DNA of 47,489 bases from a bacterium (GTDB lineage: Bacteria > Omnitrophota > Gorgyraeia > Gygaellales > Profunditerraquicolaceae). Below the pieces are notes generated by a model. That model was not told where the DNA came from. It did not search any database and saw only the letters and a program-made list of their open reading frames with translations. The translations under genes were made by a program, and so were the position numbers. This document shows positions 8,971-17,490 of this stretch, piece after piece (position 1 is the stretch's first letter; every line of letters starts with the position of its first letter). The stretch is from NCBI GenBank assembly GCA_004298075.1, contig SCRK01000215.1, positions 1 to 47,489 of the forward strand, read 5' to 3'.

Positions 8971-9958
8971 TGTATACTCCGGTTTTATATTTGTTCAGGT
9001 TTTCCTCTTTTTTAAACCAGGAAATCGTCTCCTCCAGCCCCTTCTCTAGACCATATTGCGGCCGCCACCCGGTCAACTTGATTATTTTCTTGTTGCTACC
9101 GATAAGCCGTTCTACCTCGGAATCTTTGGGCCGCTTGCGTTCTTTTTCAACAATGATTTTTACTCTTACATTAAGCTTCTTAGCCAAAACCCTAACCAGC
9201 TTCTCGATAGATATCCCGGTACCGGTCGCAATATTGATTTCTTCTCCCACAGCATTGTTAGAAACGGCAATCTTTAAAAAAGCCCGGCATACGTCAGTTA
9301 CATAATTAAAATCACGGATGGGTGTCAGATTACCTAAATGTATCTCTCTATCCCCTGCCAATAGCTGGGTAATGATCGTGGGAATTATTGCCCGCGCGGA
9401 TTGCCGCGGGCCGTAGGTATTAAAAGGCCGGGCAATTACAACCGGCAGGCCAAAAGACCGGTAAAAAGATTCCGCCAGGCGGTCAGCGGCGATCTTGGTG
9501 GCGCTATAAGGAGACTGAGCCTGCAGGGGATGCTCTTCATCAATAGGCACATATTGAGCCGTTCCGTAGACTTCCGAAGTTGAAGTGATAATCACTTTTT
9601 TTGCCCCAACCTTGCGTGCCGCCTGCAACACATTCAATGTGCCTTTGACATTAGTCTCTACGTAAGAATCCGGGGAGTTGTAGGAAAAAGGGATGGCGAT
9701 TAGAGCGGCAAGATGAAATATTAAATCGCATCCTTCCATAGCATTTTCGACACCGTGGGGATCACGAATATCTCCCGGGATGACTTCAATCTTCTTGATT
9801 TTCTTCCCTTGAAGAGAATCCAGCCATCCCCAGGAATTAAAAGAGTTGTAGTAGGCAAAAACCTTTACATCGCAGCCCTGATCAACCAGAAATTCAGTTA
9901 GATGGCTTCCTATAAAACCGTCAGCTCCCGTCACCAATATCTTTTTTCCTTTAAACAT
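8963..9958 (-). CDS. NDP-sugar 4,6-dehydratase, LegB-like
   Basis: A 331-aa extended SDR. It has the Rossmann loop GADGFIGSH at 11-19, catalytic STSEVYG near 126-132, and Tyr151/Lys155 in SPYSATK. The N-terminal YYNSFNSWGWLD stretch (37-47) is one I associate with LegB, the GDP-GlcNAc (or UDP-GlcNAc) 4,6-dehydratase of legionaminic acid synthesis. It would form an NDP-4-keto-6-deoxy-GlcNAc. A GGAAGGGG-type ribosome site precedes the ATG. The next two genes downstream are a nucleotidyltransferase and a 4-ketoreductase-like SDR. No DegT-type aminotransferase or LegG epimerase is adjacent, so the product here may be a 6-deoxyhexose rather than legionaminate. Confidence 0.85.
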   Translation of the reverse strand: MFKGKKILVTGADGFIGSHLTEFLVDQGCDVKVFAYYNSFNSWGWLDSLQGKKIKKIEVIPGDIRDPHGVENAMEGCDLIFHLAALIAIPFSYNSPDSYVETNVKGTLNVLQAARKVGAKKVIITSTSEVYGTAQYVPIDEEHPLQAQSPYSATKIAADRLAESFYRSFGLPVVIARPFNTYGPRQSARAIIPTIITQLLAGDREIHLGNLTPIRDFNYVTDVCRAFLKIAVSNNAVGEEINIATGTGISIEKLVRVLAKKLNVRVKIIVEKERKRPKDSEVERLIGSNKKIIKLTGWRPQYGLEKGLEETISWFKKEENLNKYKTGVYNV

Positions 9959-9964
9959 GTTATT

Positions 9965-11134
9965 CTATCCCCTTCCTGCATTTATTGTCTTATTATAAAT
10001 ATTCATCAGTTCATTATAGTTTTTCTCTTTATCGAACCGTTCCCGGAATGTTCTATTTGCGTTCTTACCCATTTCTATGCGCTCTTTATCATGGGAAAAA
10101 AGATAAGATATTTTTTCAGCCAGCCCTTTGGCGTTTCCGGGCTCGAATAAAAGGCCGTTTAACCCGTCGATAACAAATTCTTTGATTGCGCCCAGATTGC
10201 TTGCGATAACCGGTTTGGAGAAAGCGAAACTTTCAACTATTACCATCGGCATGTTTTCATAGCATTCAGAAGGAAAAATTACGAAAGAAGATTTTCTTAT
10301 TGCTTCAAAAACAACTTCCCTGCTCACTTTTCCCAATAATTCTATATTATTATGAGAAGAGGCAAAATGACACAGCTTATTTTCCAGGGGCCCCTCACCG
10401 ATGATCTTTAAATGAAGAGAAGGAAGTGATTCAAAAGCCGCTGCCAGTGTATTAACCCCTTTATAATCAACAAACCTGCCCAGGTACAAAGCGTAATTAT
10501 CGTCTTCCCCGGCCTCCTGGCCTTCAATCGCCAAGAAATTAGTCTTTAAAAATATTTTCTTCTCATCCAGCCCGAACTCAATTAATTTATTCTTACTAAA
10601 TTCGCTTGTTACTATATATGAATTTATATTTTTAAAATAATGATTCCTCCTGAAAGTAAACTTGGACAACAAGCATGAAAGGATAAAAGAACCTTTCCAG
10701 CATCTGCCGGAGGCCGCATTAAGAAACTGCTTATCCTTGCATTTTTCGCAGGGTTTCCCGTTGCGAAAAAAAGTCCCATTGATACAGAAAAATCTGTAAT
10801 TATGCAGGGACTGGACGATCGGCACCTGTTCTTCTTTTAAAGCCAGATACACCGATGGGGTAATACAAAAAAAGATATTGTGAATATGGGCGATATCCGG
10901 TTTTTCCTTTTTTACTATCTCTTTTACTTCTTTATAAACATCCCTGGAGAAATTAATCCCCCGGAACATAAAAAGAACTTTCTTAAGAAATGGTAATTTT
11001 TTAAGATATTCATTTGACTTCTCATAAATGATGACCTTATGCCCATGCTCCTCTAAGAGGCTAACTTCCGCGCTGACTACCTGGTCTTCGCCGCCTTTTT
11101 CTAAATAATGGTTATGGACGATCAGGATCTTCAT
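9965..11134 (-). CDS. GT4-family glycosyltransferase
   Basis: A 389-aa GT-B retaining glycosyltransferase. The N-terminal domain begins ILIVHNHYLEKGGED and contains a Cys-containing loop (HNYRFFCINGT, then CEKC) seen in one GT4 branch. The C-terminal domain has LYLGRFVDYKG, the nucleotide-sugar binding region IIGEGP, and the E-x7-E motif within ECYENMPMVIVES. The length is normal. Its ATG overlaps the stop of the polymerase/ligase gene by 4 bp. It would add a hexose-type sugar to the lipid-linked repeat unit. Neither donor nor acceptor can be assigned. Confidence 0.9.
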   Translation of the reverse strand: MKILIVHNHYLEKGGEDQVVSAEVSLLEEHGHKVIIYEKSNEYLKKLPFLKKVLFMFRGINFSRDVYKEVKEIVKKEKPDIAHIHNIFFCITPSVYLALKEEQVPIVQSLHNYRFFCINGTFFRNGKPCEKCKDKQFLNAASGRCWKGSFILSCLLSKFTFRRNHYFKNINSYIVTSEFSKNKLIEFGLDEKKIFLKTNFLAIEGQEAGEDDNYALYLGRFVDYKGVNTLAAAFESLPSLHLKIIGEGPLENKLCHFASSHNNIELLGKVSREVVFEAIRKSSFVIFPSECYENMPMVIVESFAFSKPVIASNLGAIKEFVIDGLNGLLFEPGNAKGLAEKISYLFSHDKERIEMGKNANRTFRERFDKEKNYNELMNIYNKTINAGRG

Positions 11135-12735
11135 GTGGTTTCATTTTTGAATAAATAAGCGAAGGTTATCCCAAATAAGCTCCATAATGGAATCGCGGTA
11201 TAGGGCATCTCTAAAATTTCCAGGAAATTGGCGGCAACGAACCAATTGATCAATATGCCCGTTAGAAGAATACCGTTTATGGAACTTACCTGGAATGATT
11301 TTCTGACCATAATCAACAACATCCCCAGGATAAAGATAAAAAAGATTATACTTAAGACCCCGGAGCGGTATAAGATATCAATATAGCCATTATGGAAACA
11401 AACCCAGCCATCCCTGCCCCAATCGGATATTGCCCATTTTGTAACTTGCAGAGAATGAGAAAGAAAAGGCTTGCCGAAATCAAAACCAAAGACAGGTTTA
11501 TAATTCATGATGTCGTTTAATGCGTCTTGCCATATAAAAATCCTGAATAAACTATTCGCATAGTCGGTTTCCAAGTCTCTTTTTTCGGGCATCTTGTTTA
11601 GCGGTAGAACATTTTGATCAGGGGGCATCTGTTCATTACTCTCAGTGTTTTCTGACTTACTCGCTTCCGGAATGCTGGTTGATGGCAACGGGCTTTGAAC
11701 AACCGCTAGCTGTTCAGCATTATTAGTGCTTGAGACTTCTGACTTACTCGCTTCCGGAATGCTGGTTGATGGCAGAGAAACTTGAATCTTCTTCTCGTTC
11801 TTGGGCTTAGTTCTTTGATCGATAAATTCTTGAATCTTACCAAATTTTAAATTTGGCCTTATATCATCTTCATAGTCCGGATTGTATAAATTAACTTCAT
11901 ATTTTCTTGCAACAAAGTGCTTTTTTCTCTCCGATATTAACATTCCCCTGGCCTTATATTTCTTTTGTAATTCACCGATACCTATCAATGATTTAAGATG
12001 GTCTTTGTTAGCGATCTTGACCGCGCCAAAAACAATAAAAGCAACAAACAAAAACAAAATTGCCACTTTATGGCTCTTCTTAAGCTTTAAGATAAGCAAA
12101 AACCCGATTAATATAAATAATAGCGAAATAAAATTACTTACCATAAAAGTTCTGGCGGTATCAAAAAAGAATCTATAAGGAAACACTAATAGTAAAATGA
12201 AATAACATAAATATCTGATCTCTCTTTTGGGATAAGAACGGATTAAAACAAAAGTCAGTATAGAACAAGTTAATATAAAATAATAATAAAAAGTAAGAAA
12301 TTTGAATATGAACAGGAATAAAACAATTAAAAGTATTTTAAATCTATTATTAAAGAAACCCTTTTTGAAAAATGAGTAGCTAAAAACAGCGAATAAAGGA
12401 TAGTAAAACAAAGCGGCGTGCCTGAAAGACAGCGGACCCCAATTAATATAACCGATCAAAGTTTTTACAATGATAAAAAAGGCGTACGCTATGAGGAGAT
12501 TGATTATTTTCTTAGGTAAAGTTATTATCTTAGGGATGGCTAATATGGCGCAAAGGAGAAATAATATTTCACCTATAAAAATTGGGATATTAAGTCCCGG
12601 TAGATTAATATGCAGCTTGGCAAACGGCCTGTAAAATAGGACATAGCCGAGCGATACCAGCCCAAGAAACAGCAACCCGGCATTATCAATAATTTCATTC
12701 GCTTTTATCTTCCTGAGAAAGTCCGGCTTTTTCAT
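11131..12735 (-). CDS. O-antigen polymerase/ligase (Wzy/WaaL family) with a long repeat-bearing loop
   Basis: About 534 aa with roughly ten to twelve membrane helices. The Wzy_C/WaaL signature region reads FIWQDALNDI, then HNGYIDILYRSG near the C-terminus. A hydrophilic extracytoplasmic loop of about 150 residues lies before it. It holds two in-frame copies of a Pro/Ser/Glu-rich unit (LPSTSIPEASKSE) 29 residues apart. I chose the ATG at 12735: it overlaps the upstream TGA by 4 bp and has GGAGAG upstream, whereas the longer frame would need TTG at 12747. Polymerase versus ligase cannot be told from sequence. It is the only such gene in the window, so polymerase is favoured. Confidence 0.85.
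   Translation of the reverse strand: MKKPDFLRKIKANEIIDNAGLLFLGLVSLGYVLFYRPFAKLHINLPGLNIPIFIGEILFLLCAILAIPKIITLPKKIINLLIAYAFFIIVKTLIGYINWGPLSFRHAALFYYPLFAVFSYSFFKKGFFNNRFKILLIVLFLFIFKFLTFYYYFILTCSILTFVLIRSYPKREIRYLCYFILLLVFPYRFFFDTARTFMVSNFISLLFILIGFLLILKLKKSHKVAILFLFVAFIVFGAVKIANKDHLKSLIGIGELQKKYKARGMLISERKKHFVARKYEVNLYNPDYEDDIRPNLKFGKIQEFIDQRTKPKNEKKIQVSLPSTSIPEASKSEVSSTNNAEQLAVVQSPLPSTSIPEASKSENTESNEQMPPDQNVLPLNKMPEKRDLETDYANSLFRIFIWQDALNDIMNYKPVFGFDFGKPFLSHSLQVTKWAISDWGRDGWVCFHNGYIDILYRSGVLSIIFFIFILGMLLIMVRKSFQVSSINGILLTGILINWFVAANFLEILEMPYTAIPLWSLFGITFAYLFKNETT
11650..11687. repeat. Direct repeat copy 1 inside the polymerase/ligase gene
   Basis: A 38-bp stretch identical to 11737-11774, at a period of 87 bp (29 codons). 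It encodes part of the Pro/Ser/Glu-rich loop. Because the period is a multiple of three, gain or loss of units would keep the frame. Confidence 0.9.
11737..11774. repeat. Direct repeat copy 2 inside the polymerase/ligase gene
   Basis: The second identical 38-bp copy. On the coding strand this is the upstream copy and encodes the first LPSTSIPEASKSE unit. The intervening 49 bp differ from anything on the far side, so the repeat unit is imperfect outside the core. Confidence 0.9.
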
Positions 12736-13637
12736 CCCTCTCTCCAACTCAATTTATTCCTAAAATATACTAATAAAAATAAATAGGTAGATTTTAGTTT
12801 TATTTCCAGGTCTTTAGCCCCCATTGAGCTCTTAAACAAGCTCAAGGCTTCATCATATGACCCCATGTTTTTTTTCATCTTAGCTATAATATAATCCCGG
12901 CAAATCCTGGCTTCTGTTTTCTCACTGCCTAACAAATGATCCAGATGCCTGGAATAAACCTCCTTGATCCTTTCAATATGTTTCTCAAACCTGCCGGAGA
13001 TATTCTCCTGGTCCTTCCAGTAGGCGCCCAAGCTTTTCGGTATATACAAGAACCTTTCGGTTACCCGAGATATCCTCAGCCATAAATCATAATCTTCAAC
13101 GCCGATAAGCCGGCTATCTTCATTAAATCCTCCAGCCTTTTTAAGAAGAGACCTCCTTATACAACTAGAAGAATTCTTAATACAATTTCCTCTCTTCAAC
13201 AGGTCGTTAAAAAATGGCAATGAAGGTTTTCTCCCTTTTTCTTTGCGTAATGACTTCCTCCGGAAAGTAAAAATATCAAGATCGTGATAAATAAAATCTG
13301 CCTCGTCCGTAACCTTTCTAATACTTCCTAGCTTGCCGGGATACCACCAGTCATCATCATCCAGGAAACATACCCATTCTCCACCGGCTATAGCCAGTCC
13401 CCTGTTCCTGGGATGAGCCGGGCCGGCAAGCTTATTATCTTTAATGTAGCGAACCGGAATTTTCTTTTTGAACTCTTCAACCACTCTTTCCGTATGATCG
13501 GTCGAACCGTCATCGCAAACGATAACTTCGAAATCCTGAAAACTCTGTTTCTCAAGCGAAATCAAGGCCCGGCGGAGTTTTTCGGCCCTGTTTAAAGTAG
13601 GTATGATCACGGAAAAAAATGGGGCATCCTTATGCAT
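12732..13637 (-). CDS. GT2-family glycosyltransferase
   Basis: A 301-aa GT-A inverting glycosyltransferase. It has VIIPTLNRAEKL at the N-terminus, VCDDGSTDHT for nucleotide binding, PRNRGLAIAGG, and the metal-binding acidic run FLDDDDWW near residue 100. EDYDLWLRI further on matches the acceptor/catalytic-base region of this family. The C-terminus ends with basic and hydrophobic stretches that suggest peripheral membrane contact. It overlaps the polymerase/ligase gene by 4 bp and follows the large LIC13510-like gene by 3 bp. It would add one sugar to the lipid-linked oligosaccharide. Sugar specificity is unknown. Confidence 0.9.
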   Translation of the reverse strand: MHKDAPFFSVIIPTLNRAEKLRRALISLEKQSFQDFEVIVCDDGSTDHTERVVEEFKKKIPVRYIKDNKLAGPAHPRNRGLAIAGGEWVCFLDDDDWWYPGKLGSIRKVTDEADFIYHDLDIFTFRRKSLRKEKGRKPSLPFFNDLLKRGNCIKNSSSCIRRSLLKKAGGFNEDSRLIGVEDYDLWLRISRVTERFLYIPKSLGAYWKDQENISGRFEKHIERIKEVYSRHLDHLLGSEKTEARICRDYIIAKMKKNMGSYDEALSLFKSSMGAKDLEIKLKSTYLFLLVYFRNKLSWREG

Positions 13638-13640
13638 ATT

Positions 13641-15599
13641 TTAACCCAATAGTCTCATCCATCTGCCAAGGTCAGGATCAAGAAGCCAATATCTTTCTAT
13701 GAATTTTTTATAATACAGGTAATCATGCAGCTTAAAGCCATTTCCGATCTTATCCATCAATGAACTTAATTCTCCGGGAGTGCTTACTTTGTGGCAATAA
13801 CCCTCAAAATCAGCTAATGGGTTCATCAGCATTACATCGGAAAGTATCGGCACAATTATCTCGCAACCGAATGCCAATGCTTCAATTGATACTGCGCTAG
13901 ATGCTACTAGTATCGCGCTGGCTTGACCTAGAAAACCTGCCAAATTACCTTCTTTGATAATATAATCCGTATCCGAGGGATCGATCCGGGCCTCCTTGAA
14001 CGCTTTTTCAAACGGCATTGCCGGGTGCCCTTTAAACCAGATAGCCGGTTTATCACAACATCTTCCAAAGGAGGCATAAACAAAATTCAACAAAGAAACT
14101 GATTCTTTAGCGTCGATAGAGCCAATGACCAGCAGTACCGGTTCTTTCTGTTTAAAAGGCAACGGATTAGAAATGATTTTCTTAAGGTGCAGGTGCCGTA
14201 AGGCCTCGACGATCTCAAGATTTTTATATCCTGAATCCGCTAAAAGCTTACTCATCAATTCTCCGTTACAGGCAAGAATATCAGGCAAAGGCAATGCCCC
14301 CTTACCATCTCTATCGGTAATCTCCTCCAGATCATAAAAATAACTTAAATAATTCCTGGAAACACAGGTGTGCTGAAAACCAATTGTTCGCAAGGCAGGC
14401 CTTTGGTTATGCTTGGCAGAATTAAGCGCCTTTTCCCAGGCCTGCATTTCGGAAAAATATAGGCAATCTTTTAATCCTGGCACTTTTTTAAACAACTTAT
14501 TAAAAATAATAGCATATAGGATACCTTCCATGCCCGGCCTTCCGGAAAAAGATTTCCTCCATAATGGTTTTACCAGGGGCGCGGCCCAAGAAGACAAAGG
14601 CTCAGAAATACACTTCTTTCTTACGGCAGGGAAAAGAAAGCTGCTGGTAATTACCTGTAAGGCCCATAAATATAACCCTTTGATTACATCCGAAAAAGAA
14701 ATAAATTCCTCTAAGAAAAATATATTCTCTCCGTTTTTGATAAAATCCCTGGTTAAAGAAATGGAGCTTCTAAAATTTATGCCCTCCATCGGTACATAAA
14801 TGAAAACCCAGCATATAGCCTTACCCTTATCCTCTAGTTTATCCTGCAACGGCAAAAAATATTTATTCTTAAATACCCCCTTTAAAGCAGCTTCCTTATC
14901 AAATGACGGGAAATAAGTCACGAACAAAGATGAGCCCTCCGGAGGAAGCCTTTTTTTGAAATCACCCAGCCGCTGGCGCAGTAAACAACCACGCGAATAA
15001 AAACGAAACAAAGTAGCTATGCCGCTAGATAATTCCAATAATTTTAAACGCCCCAGTATATTAAATACCGCTTCCTTTATTGATAAACCGGAGCGGGCAA
15101 GAAAAACAAACCGCATATTCAGGTTTTTCCCAAGACTCTCAAACGCCCTTCTTATGCCATAATCGGAGAGAGAAACCGCGCAGGCGGAATACATCTTATT
15201 TACAAGAAGGCTTTCGACTGCCCGGATTTGCGCTATCCGAAAGAAAAAATCAGTCTTTAAAGTGTTTTTCTCGGAAATATAGCTGAACCACCAGGTGCTG
15301 ACATTGAGCCAGGGCAAAACTAACCAATCCTCAAGTGATCTGTTCTTTATTTTGCTTCTCCCTATTTCAGCCGACCAACTGCTTAGCCTGTCTCTTAAAT
15401 AATAAACCTGCTCATTTATAAGAACCGGTGAATTAAGAATCACGAGCGAAGCTAGGCCTTGCGATTCCAAAGTATCCTTCACTTGCTGGATCAGCTTATA
15501 GTCGCTTGTCAAAGGAAAGAGGTCAACTCTGTCATATCTCTTTAACCGGCAAAGAGAATTAAGTTTGATATGCTTATCAAAAACCAACAAAATATTCAT
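13641..15599 (-). CDS. Large putative surface-carbohydrate transferase (TIGR04326/LIC13510-like)
   Basis: A 652-aa soluble protein. The N-terminal third includes WLVLPWLNVSTWWFS and ISEKNTLKTD, features I associate with the poorly characterised TIGR04326 surface carbohydrate biosynthesis proteins first named in Leptospira. The C-terminal part looks GT-B-like: LLVIGSIDAKES, WFKGHPAMP, and ASSAVSIEALAFGCEIIVP. These resemble CDP-glycerol-type glycerophosphotransferases and capsule transferases. Role and substrate are unknown. It lies between an NAD-dependent epimerase gene and a GT2 gene with only 3-bp gaps. A second Leptospira-type transferase sits at 26697-28481. The family call rests on memory of motifs and would need an HMM search. 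Confidence 0.55.
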   Translation of the reverse strand: MNILLVFDKHIKLNSLCRLKRYDRVDLFPLTSDYKLIQQVKDTLESQGLASLVILNSPVLINEQVYYLRDRLSSWSAEIGRSKIKNRSLEDWLVLPWLNVSTWWFSYISEKNTLKTDFFFRIAQIRAVESLLVNKMYSACAVSLSDYGIRRAFESLGKNLNMRFVFLARSGLSIKEAVFNILGRLKLLELSSGIATLFRFYSRGCLLRQRLGDFKKRLPPEGSSLFVTYFPSFDKEAALKGVFKNKYFLPLQDKLEDKGKAICWVFIYVPMEGINFRSSISLTRDFIKNGENIFFLEEFISFSDVIKGLYLWALQVITSSFLFPAVRKKCISEPLSSWAAPLVKPLWRKSFSGRPGMEGILYAIIFNKLFKKVPGLKDCLYFSEMQAWEKALNSAKHNQRPALRTIGFQHTCVSRNYLSYFYDLEEITDRDGKGALPLPDILACNGELMSKLLADSGYKNLEIVEALRHLHLKKIISNPLPFKQKEPVLLVIGSIDAKESVSLLNFVYASFGRCCDKPAIWFKGHPAMPFEKAFKEARIDPSDTDYIIKEGNLAGFLGQASAILVASSAVSIEALAFGCEIIVPILSDVMLMNPLADFEGYCHKVSTPGELSSLMDKIGNGFKLHDYLYYKKFIERYWLLDPDLGRWMRLLG

Positions 15600-15602
15600 C
15601 TA

Positions 15603-16472
15603 TTATTTCCCGTACATTTCATAGAGGCACTCAAGTATGCCCTGGCCCATATCTACATAAAGATGATTAACAAGTTTTTGGCCTATTTTGGGGGTAAAAG
15701 AATATGGAGCGTAATCATAATGGTCGTTATTTATCTTTTCTGAGAATTTTATCTTAACATCTTTGCCTAAGATCTCTCTGAGAATAGACACCATATCTTT
15801 GAATTTCATCGGGTGATGCCCGGCAATGATAATATGTTTATCCCGAAATTCATCCTTAAGGATATCGACGCTGAGCCTGGCGGCATCGCGAACATTGATA
15901 TATTCCCGGATCTCATTGCCGCTGCCAGAACAAAAAACGCATCCTTTTTCCTTGGCCTGTTTCAGATACCTATATACGCTATTCTTTTCATTTGCCCTTG
16001 ATCCATACAAAGAACCATAGCGCAGGATGGTATAATCAAGGCCGTAGCGGCGCCCATACTCTTCGATGTACAACTCCGAAGACTGTTTGCTGCAGCGGTA
16101 GAATCCGCCTTTTTGGCTATAGACATAGATGCTGCTGGCATAGATGAATCTCTTGGCTTTGGCTTTTGCCGCCGCTTCCAATATATTTAAATTCCCCATC
16201 ACATTTAACCTGACGGTATCGAGCGATTTTGTCCTGGCGTCATCAAGATCGGATATACCTGCGAAATTATACACATAGTCGCACCCGGATACGGCATCAA
16301 GCACCTTTCTGGGTTCCATGATATCTCCCACAATCATATTCTGGCCCTTAGCCAGATAGGGAGAGCGCTTTAAATCAAAGATCGTGACTTTATGGCCCCT
16401 GCTGCTTAATTCATCCGCGACGTGACTTCCTAAAAAACCGGAACCACCAAACACAATGGTCTTAGTTTTCAT
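15603..16472 (-). CDS. NAD-dependent epimerase/dehydratase (extended SDR)
   Basis: About 289 aa. VFGGSGFLGSH forms the Rossmann loop, VGDIMEP follows strand 3, ASSIYVYS holds the catalytic Ser region, and FYRCSKQSSEL gives the Tyr-x3-Lys pair. LRYGSLYG follows. It would act on an NDP- or CMP-activated sugar. The start is the ATG at 16472, preceded by AGGAGAG at five-base spacing. A longer reading would require a TTG at 16490. It follows the radical SAM/SPASM gene by one base and belongs to the tightly packed unit with the CMP-sugar synthetase and the glycyl radical enzyme. The exact reaction is not assignable. Confidence 0.82.
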   Translation of the reverse strand: MKTKTIVFGGSGFLGSHVADELSSRGHKVTIFDLKRSPYLAKGQNMIVGDIMEPRKVLDAVSGCDYVYNFAGISDLDDARTKSLDTVRLNVMGNLNILEAAAKAKAKRFIYASSIYVYSQKGGFYRCSKQSSELYIEEYGRRYGLDYTILRYGSLYGSRANEKNSVYRYLKQAKEKGCVFCSGSGNEIREYINVRDAARLSVDILKDEFRDKHIIIAGHHPMKFKDMVSILREILGKDVKIKFSEKINNDHYDYAPYSFTPKIGQKLVNHLYVDMGQGILECLYEMYGK

Positions 16473-16473
16473 T

Positions 16474-17490
16474 TTATCTCTCCTTATCAAGCTTTTTTAA
16501 TTTATCGATCTGGGTCTCCCTCAAATAGCATCCCCTGCAAGCGGTAATAGTATGTGATTTACCGGCCATATGAACAGCTCTTAACTCGATCAATGCTTTC
16601 GAATTCCAGGCCTCTTTTATACTCGTCGTGCTGATATTACCTAAATCCAGAAGGCCCCGGTAATCTTCATTGCAGGGCAAAATCGTGCCATCGCACCAAA
16701 CTACCACTCTCTGCCAGAGCTGATGACAGGCCCAGGGATAAATAAGGGGCTTGGCGTGCTGCTGCAAAGAAATCTCTTTTTTATATTCAATGACGGAAAT
16801 TTCATCGGCATAGGGGCCCCAGAATTTCTTATAACCGGACAAATAACCATCCATATCCTTGCTGATCTCAGGCAACAAGACCGATTGGATCCGGATCAAC
16901 GGTTTGGTAAGCCCTCTTTTTTGGCGCAAAGCCCAGAGATTCCTAACATTCCTGAGTAAAGTTTCGAATTTTGCCTTAATCCTATAACGCTCATAAAAAT
17001 CCTTCCTGAATCCCTCGATCGAGATCGAGATCCGGTCAAGCCCGGAATTAATTAACCCCTTAGCCTTGGCTTCCGACAAAAGCATCCCATTAGTGTTAAA
17101 ATAAACATCGATAAGGCCGCATTTCTTGGCGTATCTAACGAACTGTGTTAATTCCGGATGCAAAAGAGGCTCACCCCGGTCATTGAACTTGACCCCATAA
17201 AGCCCATTGTGCTTTCCCTCATCTAAAATCTTACGAACAAATTTCGCAGGAATAAATTGTTTTCTTTTACTTGCATCCAAATAAGTAGTAGCGCAGAAAC
17301 TGCAACGCAAGTTACAGGCATTGGTCACCTCAATATCGATAAAAAGCGGGAAATCACCTGCTTCAAAGTTTACCGGCTGCTCTCTCCAGCGCCTGCGATA
17401 TTCCCGGAACGCAGGGTCATTGCTCTTAAAAAGGCTGCGTCCGGAGATATTCTTATAAAGAGGCACCGGCGTAACTTTAACTTTTTTCAT
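16474..17490 (-). CDS. Radical SAM/SPASM domain protein
   Basis: A 338-aa protein. The radical SAM cluster cysteines are C59, C63 and C66 (NACNLRCSFC). A C-terminal SPASM-like region follows, with WCDGTILPCNED, LGNISTTSIKEAW and CRGCYL, which would bind extra iron-sulfur clusters. Family members include peptide-modifying enzymes, sulfatase maturases and sugar dehydratases or epimerases of the AprD4 type. It shares overall layout with the proteins at 31645-32664 and 34676-35680. Its ATG overlaps the stop of the CMP-sugar synthetase by 4 bp, so a role on that nucleotide sugar or its glycan is attractive but unproven. Confidence 0.85.
   Translation of the reverse strand: MKKVKVTPVPLYKNISGRSLFKSNDPAFREYRRRWREQPVNFEAGDFPLFIDIEVTNACNLRCSFCATTYLDASKRKQFIPAKFVRKILDEGKHNGLYGVKFNDRGEPLLHPELTQFVRYAKKCGLIDVYFNTNGMLLSEAKAKGLINSGLDRISISIEGFRKDFYERYRIKAKFETLLRNVRNLWALRQKRGLTKPLIRIQSVLLPEISKDMDGYLSGYKKFWGPYADEISVIEYKKEISLQQHAKPLIYPWACHQLWQRVVVWCDGTILPCNEDYRGLLDLGNISTTSIKEAWNSKALIELRAVHMAGKSHTITACRGCYLRETQIDKLKKLDKER
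16478..16484 (-). promoter_or_regulatory. Ribosome binding site deciding the SDR start
   Basis: AGGAGAG on the minus strand, five bases before the ATG at 16472. It lies within the last codons of the upstream radical SAM gene and supports the shorter start for the SDR. Confidence 0.65.

Noticed and set aside
14413..14799. Plus-strand open frame of 128 codons
   Set aside because: Antisense shadow of the LIC13510-like gene, with low-complexity composition and no motif.
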